In this document: positions 9,995-22,404 of the stretch, piece by piece | Layout of the letters: the number at the start of each line of letters is the position of its first letter | Position numbering within the stretch: the stretch's first letter is position 1 | DNA from: Dicyema japonicum | Lineage: Eukaryota; Dicyemida; Rhombozoa; Dicyemidae | NCBI GenBank assembly: GCA_011109175.1 | Contig: RDEW01000077.1 | Location: 13,957 to 77,956, forward strand | Direction of reading: 5' to 3' | Length of the DNA stretch: 64,000 nt | The notes under the pieces: model-generated | Databases searched by the model: none | Told to the model about the DNA's origin: nothing | The model's input: the letters and a program-made list of their open reading frames with translations, nothing else | Made by a program: the position numbers and the translations under genes

Positions 9995-10690
9995 TGACAC
10001 ATAATGTATATGTCTAGCCTCCAAGTACAGAACATTCAATCAGCAATTCAGTCCTCTCAACAAATGGTGACAAGCTGGAACTATGGCTCTCAACATGTCA
10101 GCAACAAAGTCCCCTGTCACGCTGTTTACCACTTACAAAAGACAGCTCTTTGTCGAACCAATAAACCTTATGAAGAACGAGGCTATTCCTATTAGCAAAA
10201 CACCGAGGATTTTGGGAGTAACCTTTGATCATAAACTTTCCCTTATCTGACATGTTGATAACAAAGTAACTTGCGCTCTGGAGAAAATACGAATTTTAAA
10301 AGTGAAAACACTTAGTAACCAAACTGGGAGCCTAGCCACGGTTTATGAACAATTTATCCGACCTACGATGTTGTATGCAAGTCAATTGTGGGCAATGCAG
10401 ATTTCACAATACTAGTCATTGCTGATTGGACCAGAGAACAATATCCAGCCTATTGAAAATCTTCTAATTGAATTATAACGAAAATTCATAAAAGCGCCAG
10501 TCTACCGAGCTGCCCCCTGTTTCATATACTATCGAAATATCTACTAACTTGTAAAACGTTTGAGCCGATGCCATGTCCAATGTGAAGAGCTGTACCCCGT
10601 CTGATTCGTAATCTCCCTTGTCGGTCTGGGATCACTTAGTTGAGAATTTTTATTTCTTTCTATGATCCAGTGATCCTGGGAGTAATAAAT
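9995..10690 (+). mobile_element. CR1/Jockey-like LINE: RT C-terminal part and 3' hairpin
   Basis: Shifted frames give RILGVTFDHKLS, LEKIRILK, VYEQFIRPTMLYASQLW and LIELRKFIK-like residues, the region after the RT palm in CR1/Jockey-type proteins (compare KILRVTFDTYM at 20,400 and EPTISYACEAWG at 20,250). It ends with a hairpin: GGATCACT (10,629-10,636) and AGTGATCC (10,669-10,676), followed by TGGGAGTAATAAATG. The 5' side is truncated and many stops are present. Confidence 0.75.
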
Positions 10691-10834
10691 GTTTATGTTT
10701 TTATCGTACTCTAAATCAATTTATTCTACCCGTTATCAAGTGCAACTGTTAACGTCAAATGACTAGTTTCGAAAATTAAACAGGAAACCTTAGCATGGAT
10801 TTGGGACGATATAAGTTAGCTTGGAATCGGACAA

Positions 10835-10985
10835 CCTCGATAAATTGTGGAGACGTGCAAGGGGAAAGTTACACTGAGAAAACTGATAGAACGGATAGTG
10901 AAGAGCACGTCATGACCAGTCCCCTATGTATTCATATCCTTATGGGGAACGCGGAGTCCATTTAACTAACTTAACTAACTCACTA
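10835..10985 (+). mobile_element. LINE 3'-region fragment
   Basis: A block beginning with GATAAATTGTGGAGACGTGC matches 31,990-32,110 and 50,680-50,800, where it lies just after another LINE 3' hairpin. One frame gives DKLWRRARGKL. The identity is by repetition only; the parent family is not certain. Confidence 0.45.
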
Positions 10986-11551
10986 AAGATCGATATCTCC
11001 TTTGTATCATTTGCCAGCCTTTGAGCAAAAAGCAATCCCTGCGTAAGAGATCAGAGATAAAAACCCGATGGCATGTTTTAGGATCCTAACAGGGATAATC
11101 TTCCTGCGATAAGTTGTTATAGTGTGAACTCTTTAATTCATTGTGAGTTGCTAGAGATTTTTTTTCGATGATTTTCATTAAAATTAATGAGAAAAGTCCA
11201 GTCTATTTTAGTTAATGATTAAATGCGATGATGCTAAGGACTTAATATTTAATCACCAATATGAAGTCATAAGAAATACTGTGCAAAAGAAGGGAGCTAC
11301 TGAGTGAGGCAGGGGTCAACTAATGGCTGAGTTTTATAATTATCAACGACATAAGCATATTAGATATCAACATATTTGGGAATCTTCACTCGAATAGCTC
11401 ATCAAATGTTACAAAAAGTGACAATTCATAAGAAACACATGTCTATTTTTGATAACCAATGGTTATAATATGCCAGAATAAATTATCTACCCCCAAACAG
11501 TGTGAATAATTTACTGTTGGCAACCAAAAGCAATCAGAAATTTTTGAGAAG

Positions 11552-12076
11552 TCAGAGGACCGCAGCCTTTACTGCATGGTGATTTCTTCTCTCGATGGAA
11601 ATATATTGGAACATCCGGCAACATTCTCTAAGGTCACTGAAACTATCTGAGTTTATACTAAGTGAAGAAGACGAATGTCCAAGTGCTCTGGGGGTTTCTA
11701 CAACGAGAGAAATGAAAGTGGCTTCCTGAAGATGCCTGAATATTTTTACCATTTGTTTTATTAATGTTATGGACCTTAATGATATCTCAATGACAGGCAC
11801 AATGGGCTGTCCTCGAACTGGTTTTGAAAACATGCACATTCTGCATATACCTAAATAAGATATCCCCCATACAATATATAGGATTTCCTGACTTATTTTA
11901 CATGATGCAATCAATATAGTAAATCTGCATTCTTGCTGTAAACAATATATTCTAAACACGTTTGGTATAAAATACTCAGGGACAGGTATCAAGAATGGAA
12001 ATATTTGTAAGTAGTCATCAGTGAAATTGGGAATGCAATCACAGAGATGGTTTCTCAGCCTTAAAATCACTATCAT
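11552..12076 (-). CDS. Unidentified 174-codon open frame; possible LINE C-terminus
   Basis: This is the longest uninterrupted frame in the first 30 kb. I do not recognise it with confidence. Its last third has FISLVVETPRALG followed about 30 residues later by ISIERRNHHAVKAA. This loosely resembles the F-P-A-V-E-T-G ... S-A-I-RGN-A-V pattern of the LINE C-termini at 6,361 and 32,350. The first two thirds are rich in Ile, Leu, Cys and Phe and match nothing I know. It could be a diverged LINE remnant or a chance open frame in AT-rich DNA. No promoter or splice context was identified. Confidence 0.25.
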   Translation of the reverse strand: MIVILRLRNHLCDCIPNFTDDYLQIFPFLIPVPEYFIPNVFRIYCLQQECRFTILIASCKISQEILYIVWGISYLGICRMCMFSKPVRGQPIVPVIEISLRSITLIKQMVKIFRHLQEATFISLVVETPRALGHSSSSLSINSDSFSDLRECCRMFQYISIERRNHHAVKAAVL

Positions 12077-12527
12077 CCGTGGCTATGCTCACTGTCTTTT
12101 GGCAGCTGGTGCCTGATTTGGTTTGGTTTCATTATTTAATATATAGAATGGGTTAAAAAACATTTTCAAAAAATACAGCTCGGAGATTTGATTTTAATAT
12201 TAATTTTATAAGCGAATTAGTCTAAGTCGTCACTAAATGTGGTCGTTTATTTGGTTTGTGTTCCCTTGGTCTTCCTCGTTTTAGCTGATATGAGTGAATG
12301 GTCACTGAACCACATAAGGCCTAATTTCAATGTGACTGAAAATCAAGTGGACTGGAATGTCGTGAGATATCCCACTTAACTCTAACAGATATTTCGACTG
12401 ATTCTGATGTGGGGAGGAGAATAAGAGAAAGTTGGCGCCACAATCTTCTAAGAGAAGGATTGGGATTACCAGCGATCTGGATTAATATCTACTTAATTTG
12501 ATAATTTACTCGTTTTACTTTATAGCC

Positions 12528-12591
12528 ACTTTATGTTTAAATAAAATCAATACATTGATTTTTTGGATGAAACAATTTATTAACATAAAGT
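12528..12591. repeat. 64-bp fold-back with 10-bp perfect arms
   Basis: ACTTTATGTT at 12,528-12,537 and AACATAAAGT at 12,582-12,591 are perfect inverted repeats around an AT-rich loop. It may be a tiny fold-back element or chance in AT-rich sequence. Confidence 0.45.
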
Positions 12592-12599
12592 AAAGTTGT

Positions 12600-14140
12600 T
12601 AAGACAGGTCTCCATTAGGACCTGCAGGCACTGAACGCGCAATGGGAGTTACCTCTCAGAATAGCGAGTTTAATGTTATGGAAAAGCCATAAATTAATTA
12701 TATATTTCACTGTAACTCCAATATACAGTCAGAAAAATAAGGAAAATAAAAAAATTCAAGTGAAATTGGGTCTCCTATGTAATGGTTAAGTATTACTTTT
12801 CTCTTGGGTTTCTTAGCTGAATTACAGAAATTTGAGAGAGTTTGAAGACTAAAAGAGTATATGTTCTTTTCAAGGAGGACTCTAGTGCTAAAAGGAGCAT
12901 TTTTAAAGCTATAAAACGTGTACACGACTATATCCTAAATTTTTTTAGTTCCCCCAAGTCAGACTTATACGAGTTTCTTCAATTTGGTCATCTGTAATTA
13001 GAACTCAGACAGATCAGGTTTGCGATGTCTAACAACTTTATAAAGAAGAGCGACGGAAAGTTGTATCTTCCTTGATGTGATGAAGGCATCAACTGACAAG
13101 AGTTATGTTAAGAACATCAGCTCAACTTTTTACAAGAGTTATGTTAAGAACATCAGCTCAATGTCTATAATACGGGTCTCATTGCTTATTTCATGGAGAC
13201 ACAGTCTTATAATTAAATGCAGTTATACTTATTTGAGTGATTTTCTGTAGTGAAACCGAAAATTTTAACTCATTTTAATATCGCACTGTAAAAATTTTCC
13301 AACAAGCAGACTCGTTTACTAAATTACTGATGAGAGCGTTTTCAAGCAAGTCATCGTAGAAACCATTCGTCTTCCCAGTTAGTCCTTTTACCAAGGTGGT
13401 TTTGTTTTTCCTGAAGACCTGAAGAATTCGAAATTTGGAGCCTGATTGGAGTGTTCGTCTCAAATGGAAAAGGAACGAGGTCTATTGAAAGACATTAAAA
13501 GTAACAATATTTCCTACTCTTTACTATTCATCGGAGAGAATTGGGAGATTGAATGATACTAGGATATCTCGACGTGTCTATCTTGCGAAGTTCGATTTAA
13601 CAAATTATGCCCTTTGTGAACGTTAAATTTGAGACGTAAAAATCGAAATCATTCTAAAACATATTACTTTTTTTAAAAAGAATAATATCTCAATAAAAAA
13701 TCCGATTTCCTTTAATGAGACGCCTTTATATGGAGATCAGGGCGTAGGATCTTTATGGCATCAAGATCGAGTTAAAGGATACCAGTGACCAGTCCCCAAG
13801 TTAGAAGATGTCGAGATTTGGGATCAATTCGATGATGAAAATTCCCTAATTCAATATAATAAAAATAAAGATTTTTTTAGTAAAAATAGGTCATAAATTC
13901 AAGGAATGACATTCCGGAGGTTTGCGGATTGGGGATTTGGATGAATTTAAGGATCTCATGGATTTTCTACTTCATAGAACTGTCGGCTTTGGATAATGAA
14001 CCAGAAGGGGCGCAAAAAAGGACTGAATAATCCTGTTTGGAAAAAAGTCGTCTCCTTGATGGTAAAGTTCATTTGAATTAAAATTGAACACAGAGTTGTA
14101 GTTTCGGTAATTATTTGAATTCTGAACGTTAATTGGATAA
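12600..14140. other. No recognised gene
   Basis: Short frames only (for example minus 12,707-12,925 and 13,275-13,463), without motifs. A 30-bp direct duplication (13,096-13,125 and 13,132-13,161) is the only structure I can point to. Confidence 0.5.
13096..13161. repeat. 30-bp tandem duplication
   Basis: A 30-bp unit starting ACAAGAGTTATG and ending CAGCTCAA occurs twice without mismatch, separated by 6 bp. Probably recent replication slippage. Confidence 0.9.
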
Positions 14141-14147
14141 TAATAAT

Positions 14148-14420
14148 ATTCGTACTTTACGAGGAGCCATATCAGTCATCGCTCTCCACAGGAGAACACA
14201 CACTTATTTTAAGAAGAACAGTTATAATAGCTAATTGAGATCAAGGAATACTCTTCACTTCTTTGATTTCTTTTTCTTTGGTGAATGTCCTTTATAGACG
14301 AACGGTCCAGCAGTGAAGTCACTGATGACGGCGTCACTCGTCAAGCCAAAACATGAACCTTCAACCGAAATGTGTAGTATCGGGATATAAACTAGCGATA
14401 TTCTTGTCTCTTACTCGGCT
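14148..14420 (-). mobile_element. SINE-B copy, inverted
   Basis: The reverse complement aligns with 35,751-36,066: a GAGTGACGCC block, a TTCACTGC block, AGAAGTGAAGAG, CATTCC-type TTCCTTG, AATAAGTGTGTGTTCT, and a final TATGGCTCCTCGTAAAGT before (ATT)n. A tRNA-like head is not clear in this copy. Confidence 0.7.
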
Positions 14421-15829
14421 ACCGTCACACTGCACCATCCGTCAATGGATAAAAGGGATCACATTAAGTTTACAATGAAAGCAATTACAGGAAATAATCT
14501 GGGTTTCGGGGGAATAGTCTCAGTAGTTATCCCAAAACTCATTCTAGGGAGTCTTATAATTTTTGAAATCGTTTGTAACCAGTTGTAATAGTAACCATTA
14601 GAAAATGCGAAACACATGTTTACGGGAAATTACACTAAAATTTCGCAACGATACGAAACTACTTTAAAATGATATAAACTAGGAATATAACTTGGTTTCT
14701 CTTGTCAAATCTAAAAGACCGCATCTTACTGGGTTTCTTGTTCGATTGTGCTTCTTGAAGCTTTCGACCGAAAACTCAACTTTAATATCCAGTATTTAAG
14801 TCAATTGTGAAAAAATGCTAATCAAATTATAGCACTACGTTAACGTTGGCACCACGAGGCTCACTAGTTTCTAAGTATGATTCGTCAAAAAATCAAAAAA
14901 TTGCATTTCTAATATATGAGATACAGGTCCGATCGTTTTTAGCTAATTTTTATATAATAATTCGACAAAGGAACATACACGAAGAATCATCAGCAATTCA
15001 TCCTGAGTCTCCAGTTATTTTAAAGATAATTAATTCTTGTTTTTAAAAACAAAAAATAAAATTAGCAGTCCTTCAAATCCGCTCACATAATCAGTCTCAG
15101 ACAAGCTGAGATAGTTTTTAGATTTTTGAAAAAATCATAGGACGAGTGTCAAAGGCTGCAGAAATTTTCGTAAAACGAACGTTTCATAATCACGGAGGTT
15201 ATCATACTTCCAACGCTTTAATATTTCTGCTTTTCCATCTTTTGACCAGTTTCGGCAGCACTTTGAAGGAGGTTGTTTATAAGGAATATTGTCCGTACAT
15301 TTGAAACATTATTCGAAATTTATATGAATAGTTAAGTATAAAGTGTGAAGTTTTATTTACCTCCGGTTTTTTCGGATAAAAGAAACTGATGGCTAACAAA
15401 AACAGTGCAACCAAAGCGGACTCTCCAGAGATCCGACAAATACACTTGGTCATAGCAGAATTAGGAGGTGGATCGGACAAGAGAAGAGGTGACCTGTCTT
15501 TTGGTCGTCAAGCAAGCATGATGGATATAATGGAAAGGACGATTATCTAATCGTGTACGGTTGCGAACATAAATCCAAGTGGTGGCCACAGGATATGAAC
15601 TACGCGCAGTAGAGAAACTTCGCTACTGTCATAATCGGTGGAATAAACTTCGCTACTGTCAAAGTCCCGAAGATGTTGATAAAAAAGATATAACTTTCTA
15701 ACCACATATCAGAAATACAATAACAGCTGGGAAGATATACTAGTGGAGAGTCCAGATTACCGAGGTAGGAATCCTTTTCTTTAATTCTTTTTAAGTTTCC
15801 GAACTAATTTTTATCTCTAATAACTACTT
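14421..15829. other. No recognised gene
   Basis: Frames of 60-67 codons on both strands (14,846-15,046; 15,277-15,480) with no recognisable motif. A 17-bp direct repeat AAACTTCGCTACTGTCA occurs near 15,613 and 15,647. Confidence 0.5.
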
Positions 15830-16110
15830 CCGCGCTCGTGCCACAACCTATGGTATCTGGATGATACATTCCTCTTCCAGGATTTGGAGGTGATAATTCC
15901 AGCCCAGTCAGAAGATGGACTGGAATTAAATTGCAGTAAATGCGAAATTTTCAATTGTGGACTTTTAGAAGAAGAGTATTTAAAAACTGTCATCATTTGC
16001 AAAGTTACTACCTGAAAGTATTTCCACGCTCGATAAAGAACTTATATTCCACGAAGGTTCGCAACCCCGTAGACATCTCTCTCATTGTACATCTCTCGTC
16101 GCTAATTGGC
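15830..16110 (+). mobile_element. LINE reverse transcriptase fragment with YLDD box
   Basis: One plus frame reads LWYLDDTFLFQDLE, IIPAQSEDGLELNCSKCEIF and GLLEEEYLKT. The WYLDD box with the downstream GL-LN-SKCE pattern is the RT palm of the LINE class whose later domains are seen at 27,884-28,650 and 36,427-37,080. Sequence on either side is too eroded to follow. Confidence 0.6.
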
Positions 16111-18829
16111 AATCCTGAGTTTTTTTAGTTTGAATTACTGAATGTATTGTTTCTATAGGTAATTTATCCACATACTCCAAAAAGAAAAGATTTTATCGAC
16201 TCTGCTGTGGTCTCAAGAATAGATGGAACATAACCTCCCTACTTCCCTTGTATCCATGGTATCAATATTTTTGAATATCTCCTAAACAGGATGCATCCTT
16301 TTCGAATCGTATCTCTTTTACCAGGCGTCTATTTAAAGCAGCCACAGAATTCCGTGGACACCGTGCCTGCTATGGGAAAGATGGGGTGAAGTATGATAAG
16401 TTAGAGCACTCTTCCCCGATGTATTTCGTAGGAAAAATTAGTAATATTTTGACGTATATTCCATCCTCGTTACCTGAAGAAAAAAGATAGCTCATAATCT
16501 GCTAAAATCTTGTGAAAACGGGACATTCAGTTTATAATTAAGTCGACTTCGATAGGAAGATATTAGCATCGAGAATATAGAAACTTGGTGGTTGCTAATC
16601 TATATGTCGTATAATCTTGACTTAGCGAGTAATGGTAATCTTCTGAGACGTCATCTCTCCTGTATTTCAGTAGTCCAGTGATCGAGTCATCTATCTTGAT
16701 CCCATTATACTGGAGGAACGATATATGTAATCACGAACTTCTATATAGTCCATGATAGTTTTATCAGTGATACTTATCCTTTCTCAGTGTTTATGATCTA
16801 CCTCCCTAGCTTATTGTATGAATAGCTTAAATGAAAAGGTAACTGGACAAAAACCCTCTCAGGACAATATTACAATCCCATCCGAGACTTTAAGGGGAGG
16901 CAGACATGTTAAGACCACTACTTACCCTAGTGGTCTTATCTAAGGAGACCCTGGATGAGCTAAAAACTTAACATTACACTGCAGGAAAGTGGATAGTGAT
17001 CTTATCGCAGAGCTATAATAGTATTTTTACATTTACCATATTTTTCGAATAGGTCAGGATTCTCTGAGATTACAGACTACTCATCCACTTTGCCTTGGCG
17101 CAATGTTGGCAGGGAAATCAGAGTAAACCCATCTTACGGAAGTGTAGAAGAATATATACGACTTTTTTGGATAGCTTATTCTCCGCTTCTTTATTCTGAT
17201 ACTCTCAGAATTCTATTATAGGATCTCTTTGATAGATATATGGACGAATATTCATAATATCCTTTTGGCTAGTACATGAGCTGCGGTTAACCTGATGTAC
17301 TATTTGTATTTATCATAATCTCTACACAGTCAGGTAATAAGATATAATGTGATTTTTTTATAATTGAGGACAAAAAAAGAGAAGATGACTTTATTACTTT
17401 ATTAGGTAAATCATATAAAGAGTTTATTGCGTAATGTTGTGGCCGGACAGATATCCCTGGTCAGCATATTAAAATATCGCTAATATTCCATACATAAAAA
17501 GAATTTCTTCATTGAGCATAAAAAATGGGGTCATTCAAGGAAGTATTTTATGTAATGTAATAAATTCCGTGATAGATGTAGATACAACACGCCCTTTCAG
17601 ATTCTTTATTTCTGAATAAAGAGCGATAGAATCCAGATTCACTTGATGTAATGTAAAAACAAGAAAAAAGTGTAGGAGAAATAGGAGTCATCTCGATCAT
17701 GACAGATTGCCATTACACACGTGGTATCCATAACTAACGGTTTCCCTTGTCCTTTATTTATTTAATCCGTGGCTATGTTCCACTAACATAATTTAAGAGA
17801 TTAACGAATTTCACCTCCATCTTCGACGTTTTTTTTGATTGGAAAAGTTTGTGGAAGGTATATCATCGCTGGATCATTCTTAATAGGCAGTTAAGGATTT
17901 TGGGATATTCTATTGATTAATCTTTTTAGGAAAATCCATAAAAATTTTGTCAGACATCTCAACTTGGCCTGTCACCCCAAATCCTTTTGTGTCTAATAAC
18001 GGCTATGGATGGTATCTGAGCTCCATCTCTTATGACACAGTTCATTATAAATTAAGTGATCTCCATCCAAAATCCCATAGTGATTCTTTCAGCAATATCA
18101 TCTTTTATATTCTCAATGAAAGAAATGGTCTTTGTGAATATTCTATCACGGATTTATCGTTTGGACCATGCGCCGGAAAGAACATCAACACGAGAAGGGA
18201 GAGATACTTTCATGTACCCCCTCTTAACGAGGGCGGTGTGTTTATTCATGATGAGGAGGATATCTTAAATGTGGTTTCCTAAAAAGTTTTTACTTTATAA
18301 ACTAAAATCACGTGGTTATAAATTCAGAGTCCTATAACCTTAAAGGAAGACTTTAATCAACCATAATATTTTTTTAGAATCTAGAACTTTGTTTTCTTCC
18401 ACTCAGAGTTGATTCATTTCGGAGGTTCTGATTAAACTGATAGGGTTTCTTTCCAGTGAGAGGATACCATGAGAAAGTCTTTTTGAGACCCAAGTGGTGA
18501 CCTTGTATTCAGAGGGAAACGGGGTAGAATCGCTTTATCTGAGCCTGAACCAAGAAACTGAAACAACTAAAGACTAATGCAGTATGACAACAAAATAGGA
18601 GATCCCCTTTCTTACTCGGCTCTCCTCTACTTTATTTGATTCCTACACAGAAAATCTGTGAAAAAAAATATATCTTCAACTGACCAAGAGCCATCAGCAT
18701 ACTCATCTTTTCCGGTTCATACTTTTCAATAGGACTAACGATGTTCTATCCTAATTAATCAATCTGCCAGGAGCATATCAGTAGTACTCATCATAAGGAC
18801 AGTCCTTTTATTCTCGATTACTTTAGTAC
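16111..18829. other. Long stretch without recognised genes
   Basis: About 2.7 kb of DNA with frequent stops. The plus frame 17,947-18,282 (111 codons) is open but has no motif, and the overlapping 18,056-18,268 frame argues that it is chance. No tRNA, rRNA or repeat shared with the rest of the window was seen. Confidence 0.45.
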
Positions 18830-19025
18830 ATCATCAGTGGACATTCACTGCGGAACAGATAGCCTAAAATGGACATACACCCAAGAAAAAACAAAAAAGT
18901 GAAGAGTATTCCTTGTTCCTTCCTCGATTAGCTATTATAACTTAAAATAAAGTGTGTGTTCTATCTGTCGGGAGCGATAACTGATATGGCTCCTCGGAAA
19001 GTGCGAATATTACTTCTCTTATGTC
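18830..19025 (+). mobile_element. SINE-B copy, 3' part
   Basis: Shares with 35,751-36,066 the TTCACTGCGGAACAG block, AAGTGAAGAGTATTCCTTG, AATAAAGTGTGTGTTCT and the end block TATGGCTCCTCGGAAAGTGC. That end block closely resembles the RTE terminal block (TATGACTTCTCGGGAGTGC at 6,325). The tRNA-like head is not recognisable here. Confidence 0.7.
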
Positions 19026-19029
19026 ATAA

Positions 19030-19855
19030 GTGCAGGTTAATTTATTTTATTTATACATCGAGCTGAAATATTCGCCTCTTTCACTGATATAAACGATATT
19101 CAAGAGCTTTTGCGTCAACAGATACTAAAAAACTGATGTGCTGATACTACACCCCTTTCGTGTCTAAAAGATATATGTACCTATCTCTCAATACTCTTAT
19201 GTCACAGTATCTTCCACTGACCAAGAATTGCGTGTTTCCCATTCATGGAGGCAAGAGAGGTGTCCCTTCTGGGATTCAACTTGCACGGAAACTTTCTCGA
19301 CAGAGAATTTGTTCAAGTCATTGTTGCGCGTGGGTTCCTAAGCGAGCATTCCTGAAAACTAGAAAATGAGGAAGTACCTCGTGTTGGTGACCGGTTCGCG
19401 TTCAGCCGATCTCCGTTGAGACGTCTAATGTTATTGATTCGAGCATATCTAAGTTTATCAGGCTAATCGGACGGTTGTGGGGCTGCGGAAGGGCGAGCCT
19501 AGAATGACACAATGGCTCCTCCAGGACTGCAATTATGCGAGATAACTCCATGTTCTTCCAAGAAGACAACCTACATTTCGTACTTGAGAGATTGTTGTAT
19601 AGCTTAAATGCCCAAATTTGAAGTTCACTTGTATAACGGAAAGAGGTTAAGAGTTAACTAGCTTCTAAAGTTCACTTGGTCATATTGGGACGCATCTATT
19701 GCAAGTATCACGTGTATCCATATCCTCATCGTATTAACTCCTCCGCTGAAGTAGGAGGAGAGGAATCTCTTTTGGATGCCGGCCAGGCATTGTCGCCTGA
19801 GTCAGGTAGATCCCATGGCGCCTCATAGGTATTGAAGAAAGAATATTGATTACTG
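19030..19855. other. No recognised gene
   Basis: Short frames (19,160-19,369 plus; 19,726-19,974 minus, the latter overlapping a LINE 3' end) without motifs. Confidence 0.45.
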
Positions 19856-20149
19856 TTTTTATATTTAACCCAAAAACACCAATAGTTAATCTCGTTGAAA
19901 TTAATTAAGTGATCCCTACAATCCTGAAGAGCTTTCTCAGCTTCTCCAGATGTTGGACTTTTGACCCAACACATTCACGGTACGGGCGGGGGACAGTGTT
20001 CATGAGAAAGCTAATTGGGGTGATGTGCTTCTGGCAACTTGACACAGACGGACTGTCGACGACAGGTCCTGCTGGAAGGTTAACATTAAGAAGCTCTTGC
20101 CGTTTTGCTCAATAAGGTGGTCAAAGACTGGGTGGAATATTGTTCAGCT

Positions 20150-21383
20150 TTGCGATGTGCATTATGGTAGTCGCCGGGGTGTTATCAACTTTAAGACGGT
20201 TGATCCATGAGAGATTAATTCCCCATGCTTCACAGGCGTAACTGATTGTTGGCTCGATGAATTGCTTATAGAGAATACCGAGAGCAGGGAATGGCTTTTT
20301 TATTCCACCAAATATGGTTTTGATTAAACCAATTTTTCTGACAAGTTCCAATGGTCTCAATATGGGCAGAAAAACACATGTACGTATCAAAAGTGACCCT
20401 CAGAATTTTAGGGTTCTTCGTAAAAAGGATTTTTTCGTTGTCCAGGAATATATCCACTGTACATCTTCCGAGCTTTTTATCCGAGGTAAATAGAGTGGTG
20501 GAGGATTTTTCGGGAGATATATTCATCCGGTTTTAGTGTAGCCAAGTTTGAATTTGAAACAAGAGTTCTTGTACTTTTTTTGAAGCATTCGTGAGGTCTT
20601 TATCACGTATAATGATGAGTAGGTCATAAGCATAAGCGAGAATTATAGAGTCTTCCATAACTGGGTTGGGAATGTCGGAAAGGTGTAAGTTGAATATGGC
20701 AGAAGACAGGACACGCCTTCTCCTTCCGCTGAGGATATTTAAAAGCCATAATTTTATGTTCGAGTTGATGGATAGTCTAAATATTTTTTGAGTGAGGATT
20801 TTTCTGGATACAGAATCGAAAGCCTTTTGTAGGTCGAGACATCATAAAACAGATTTTAGATGTGGTTTTGCAGAAAAGCCTTCAATAATGAACTGTTCAA
20901 TGAGGTGAGTTGATGTAGATCGGTCTCTCCTGAAACCATGTTGATGTGCAAACGGAAGGACACGATAAATGATGCGTGTAGAACGAGTTTTTCCAAGCTT
21001 TGAGGATGAGCATAATAGTGCAATGGGTCTGTACGAAGAGGGGTCGTTCTTCGGCCTTCCTAGCTTGAGAATTGGGCGTATGTTAGACTTTTCCAAATAT
21101 CTGGAATTTGGTTATGGTTTATTGAAAAGTTAAAGATGTTCCGGAGCGCTTCTATCCAATTGGGCCGAGACCTTTTTGGCTTCGTGGACGTAAAGGAAGG
21201 GCTGGTTTTCAGAAATTTATTGAGACTGATTCCGACAAAAAACATCATAGGTTGTTTAGTTCTTGGAGATTTGCTGGCCTGTGTTATTGGGTTTTGTATA
21301 TGGTCCGAGCTTTTTAATGATCTTCCACTTGTAATAGGTAGATTTATGGTTGCAAAGACCACTGATTCTGCTTTCCCAATCAT
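20150..21383 (-). pseudogene. Reverse transcriptase of the 2A LINE, inactive
   Basis: Blocks in order: IPDIWK (linker), IRPILKLGRPKNDPSSYRPI, HQHGFRRDRST, LQKAFDSVSRKILTQKIF, IKLWLLNILSGRRRRV, then directly IFNLHLSDIPNP and AYAYDLLII, then SPEKSSTTLFTSDKKLG and PKILRVTFD. Compared with the related RT at 39,081-39,695, about 25 residues including GVPQGS-LSP-LF are missing after GRRRRV, and the catalytic YADD reads YAYD. It continues to YACEAWGINLS and ends with weak DUF-like residues before the 3' UTR. Confidence 0.8.
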
Positions 21384-21699
21384 TCCTTTAAGATGACTTC
21401 AACCTCTGTGCAACTGCGTCGTTGAGGATCTTGATTTGGCTTCTCCTCCCGGGGAAAATGGAAGATTCCTTTTAAGCTGATTCCTTTCTTTGATGAAGGC
21501 TCCAGTTTCTTAATCTAGTTTATCGTTGTACCGCCTGAAGAGCATCTTGGGATAAATAGTTTTCTTCCCAATAAAATCACGATATTCAGGTTTTTTACAG
21601 CTCCATCAATAGATTTGAATAAATTGGTGTCGAAATTTTGTACCATTATGTCTGTGAAGGTTGTATAATCTCTCCAGTTTGCGTTCTTATAGTTGAAGA

Positions 21700-22400
21700 A
21701 TGACGTAGTTTTCTTCCTGAGATGAATGGCTTTTTTGAATCCGATGATGATTAGGTTGTGATCAGAGTTGAGGCCATAGTCGACAGACCATGAAATGGTT
21801 GAAGTTAGGTTAGTGCTGCAAAGTGTAAGGTCCGGAGAGGTATAACATTCATCATCCTTGTAAGGCGTCCTAGTATGGGTCTTCGGATTGTTGAGGATCG
21901 ATATTGGCGAGAGTTGTTCAAGTACGGACCACCCTCTGGAGTCAGCTCGTTGTGATTTTAGCCAAATTGGGTGCTTGCCATTTTAATCTCCACAGATAAT
22001 CAGATTCTAGGGTTGTTCAACTTCGAGAGGTCTGGGTTATGTCACTTCGGGCAGGGAAGAGGAGGTGGAGCATAAAAATTAGCAATGTTGACCTTTCCAA
22101 TGACGATTGGAATCGAGATGCCTGTTATTTCTGTAAAATCGTCTTGAATCAAAGATTTGAGGTCATCTGTGATGTCAATATACAGTAACCCGTTCTTAAT
22201 TATGAACATGAGACCTCTGCCTTTTCGGTTCAACCGGTCCAAGCGGATGCAGTTGTATCCAGGGAAAGAAGCAGTAGTCAAGGTAGGCGTCAATCTGGTC
22301 TCTTGAATTGCTGCCACATCCACATTTTGTTTATTTAGGTAAGCGCGTAGTTAGAGAATTTTTCCTCTGATTCCATTGATGTTAAGCTGTAGAATCGTTA
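21700..22400 (-). pseudogene. APE endonuclease domain of the 2A LINE
   Basis: Opens with LTILQLNINGIRGK, then VDVAAIQETRLTP (catalytic Glu block), FPGYNCIRLDR, RKGRGLMFIIKNGL and VNIANFYAPP. In a second frame comes IICGD, a stop codon, then NGKHPIWL (GDxN block, interrupted exactly at the variable position). DYGLNSDHNLIIIGF (SDH block) is at about 21,755-21,790. All four conserved blocks are recognisable in the right order, so the domain was complete before it decayed. Length is about 230 residues, usual for the family. Confidence 0.8.
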
Positions 22401-22404
22401 GTTG

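Noticed and set aside
17947-18282. 111-codon open frame as a gene
   Set aside because: No motif, overlapping open frame on the same strand, and no signs of splice sites or promoter.
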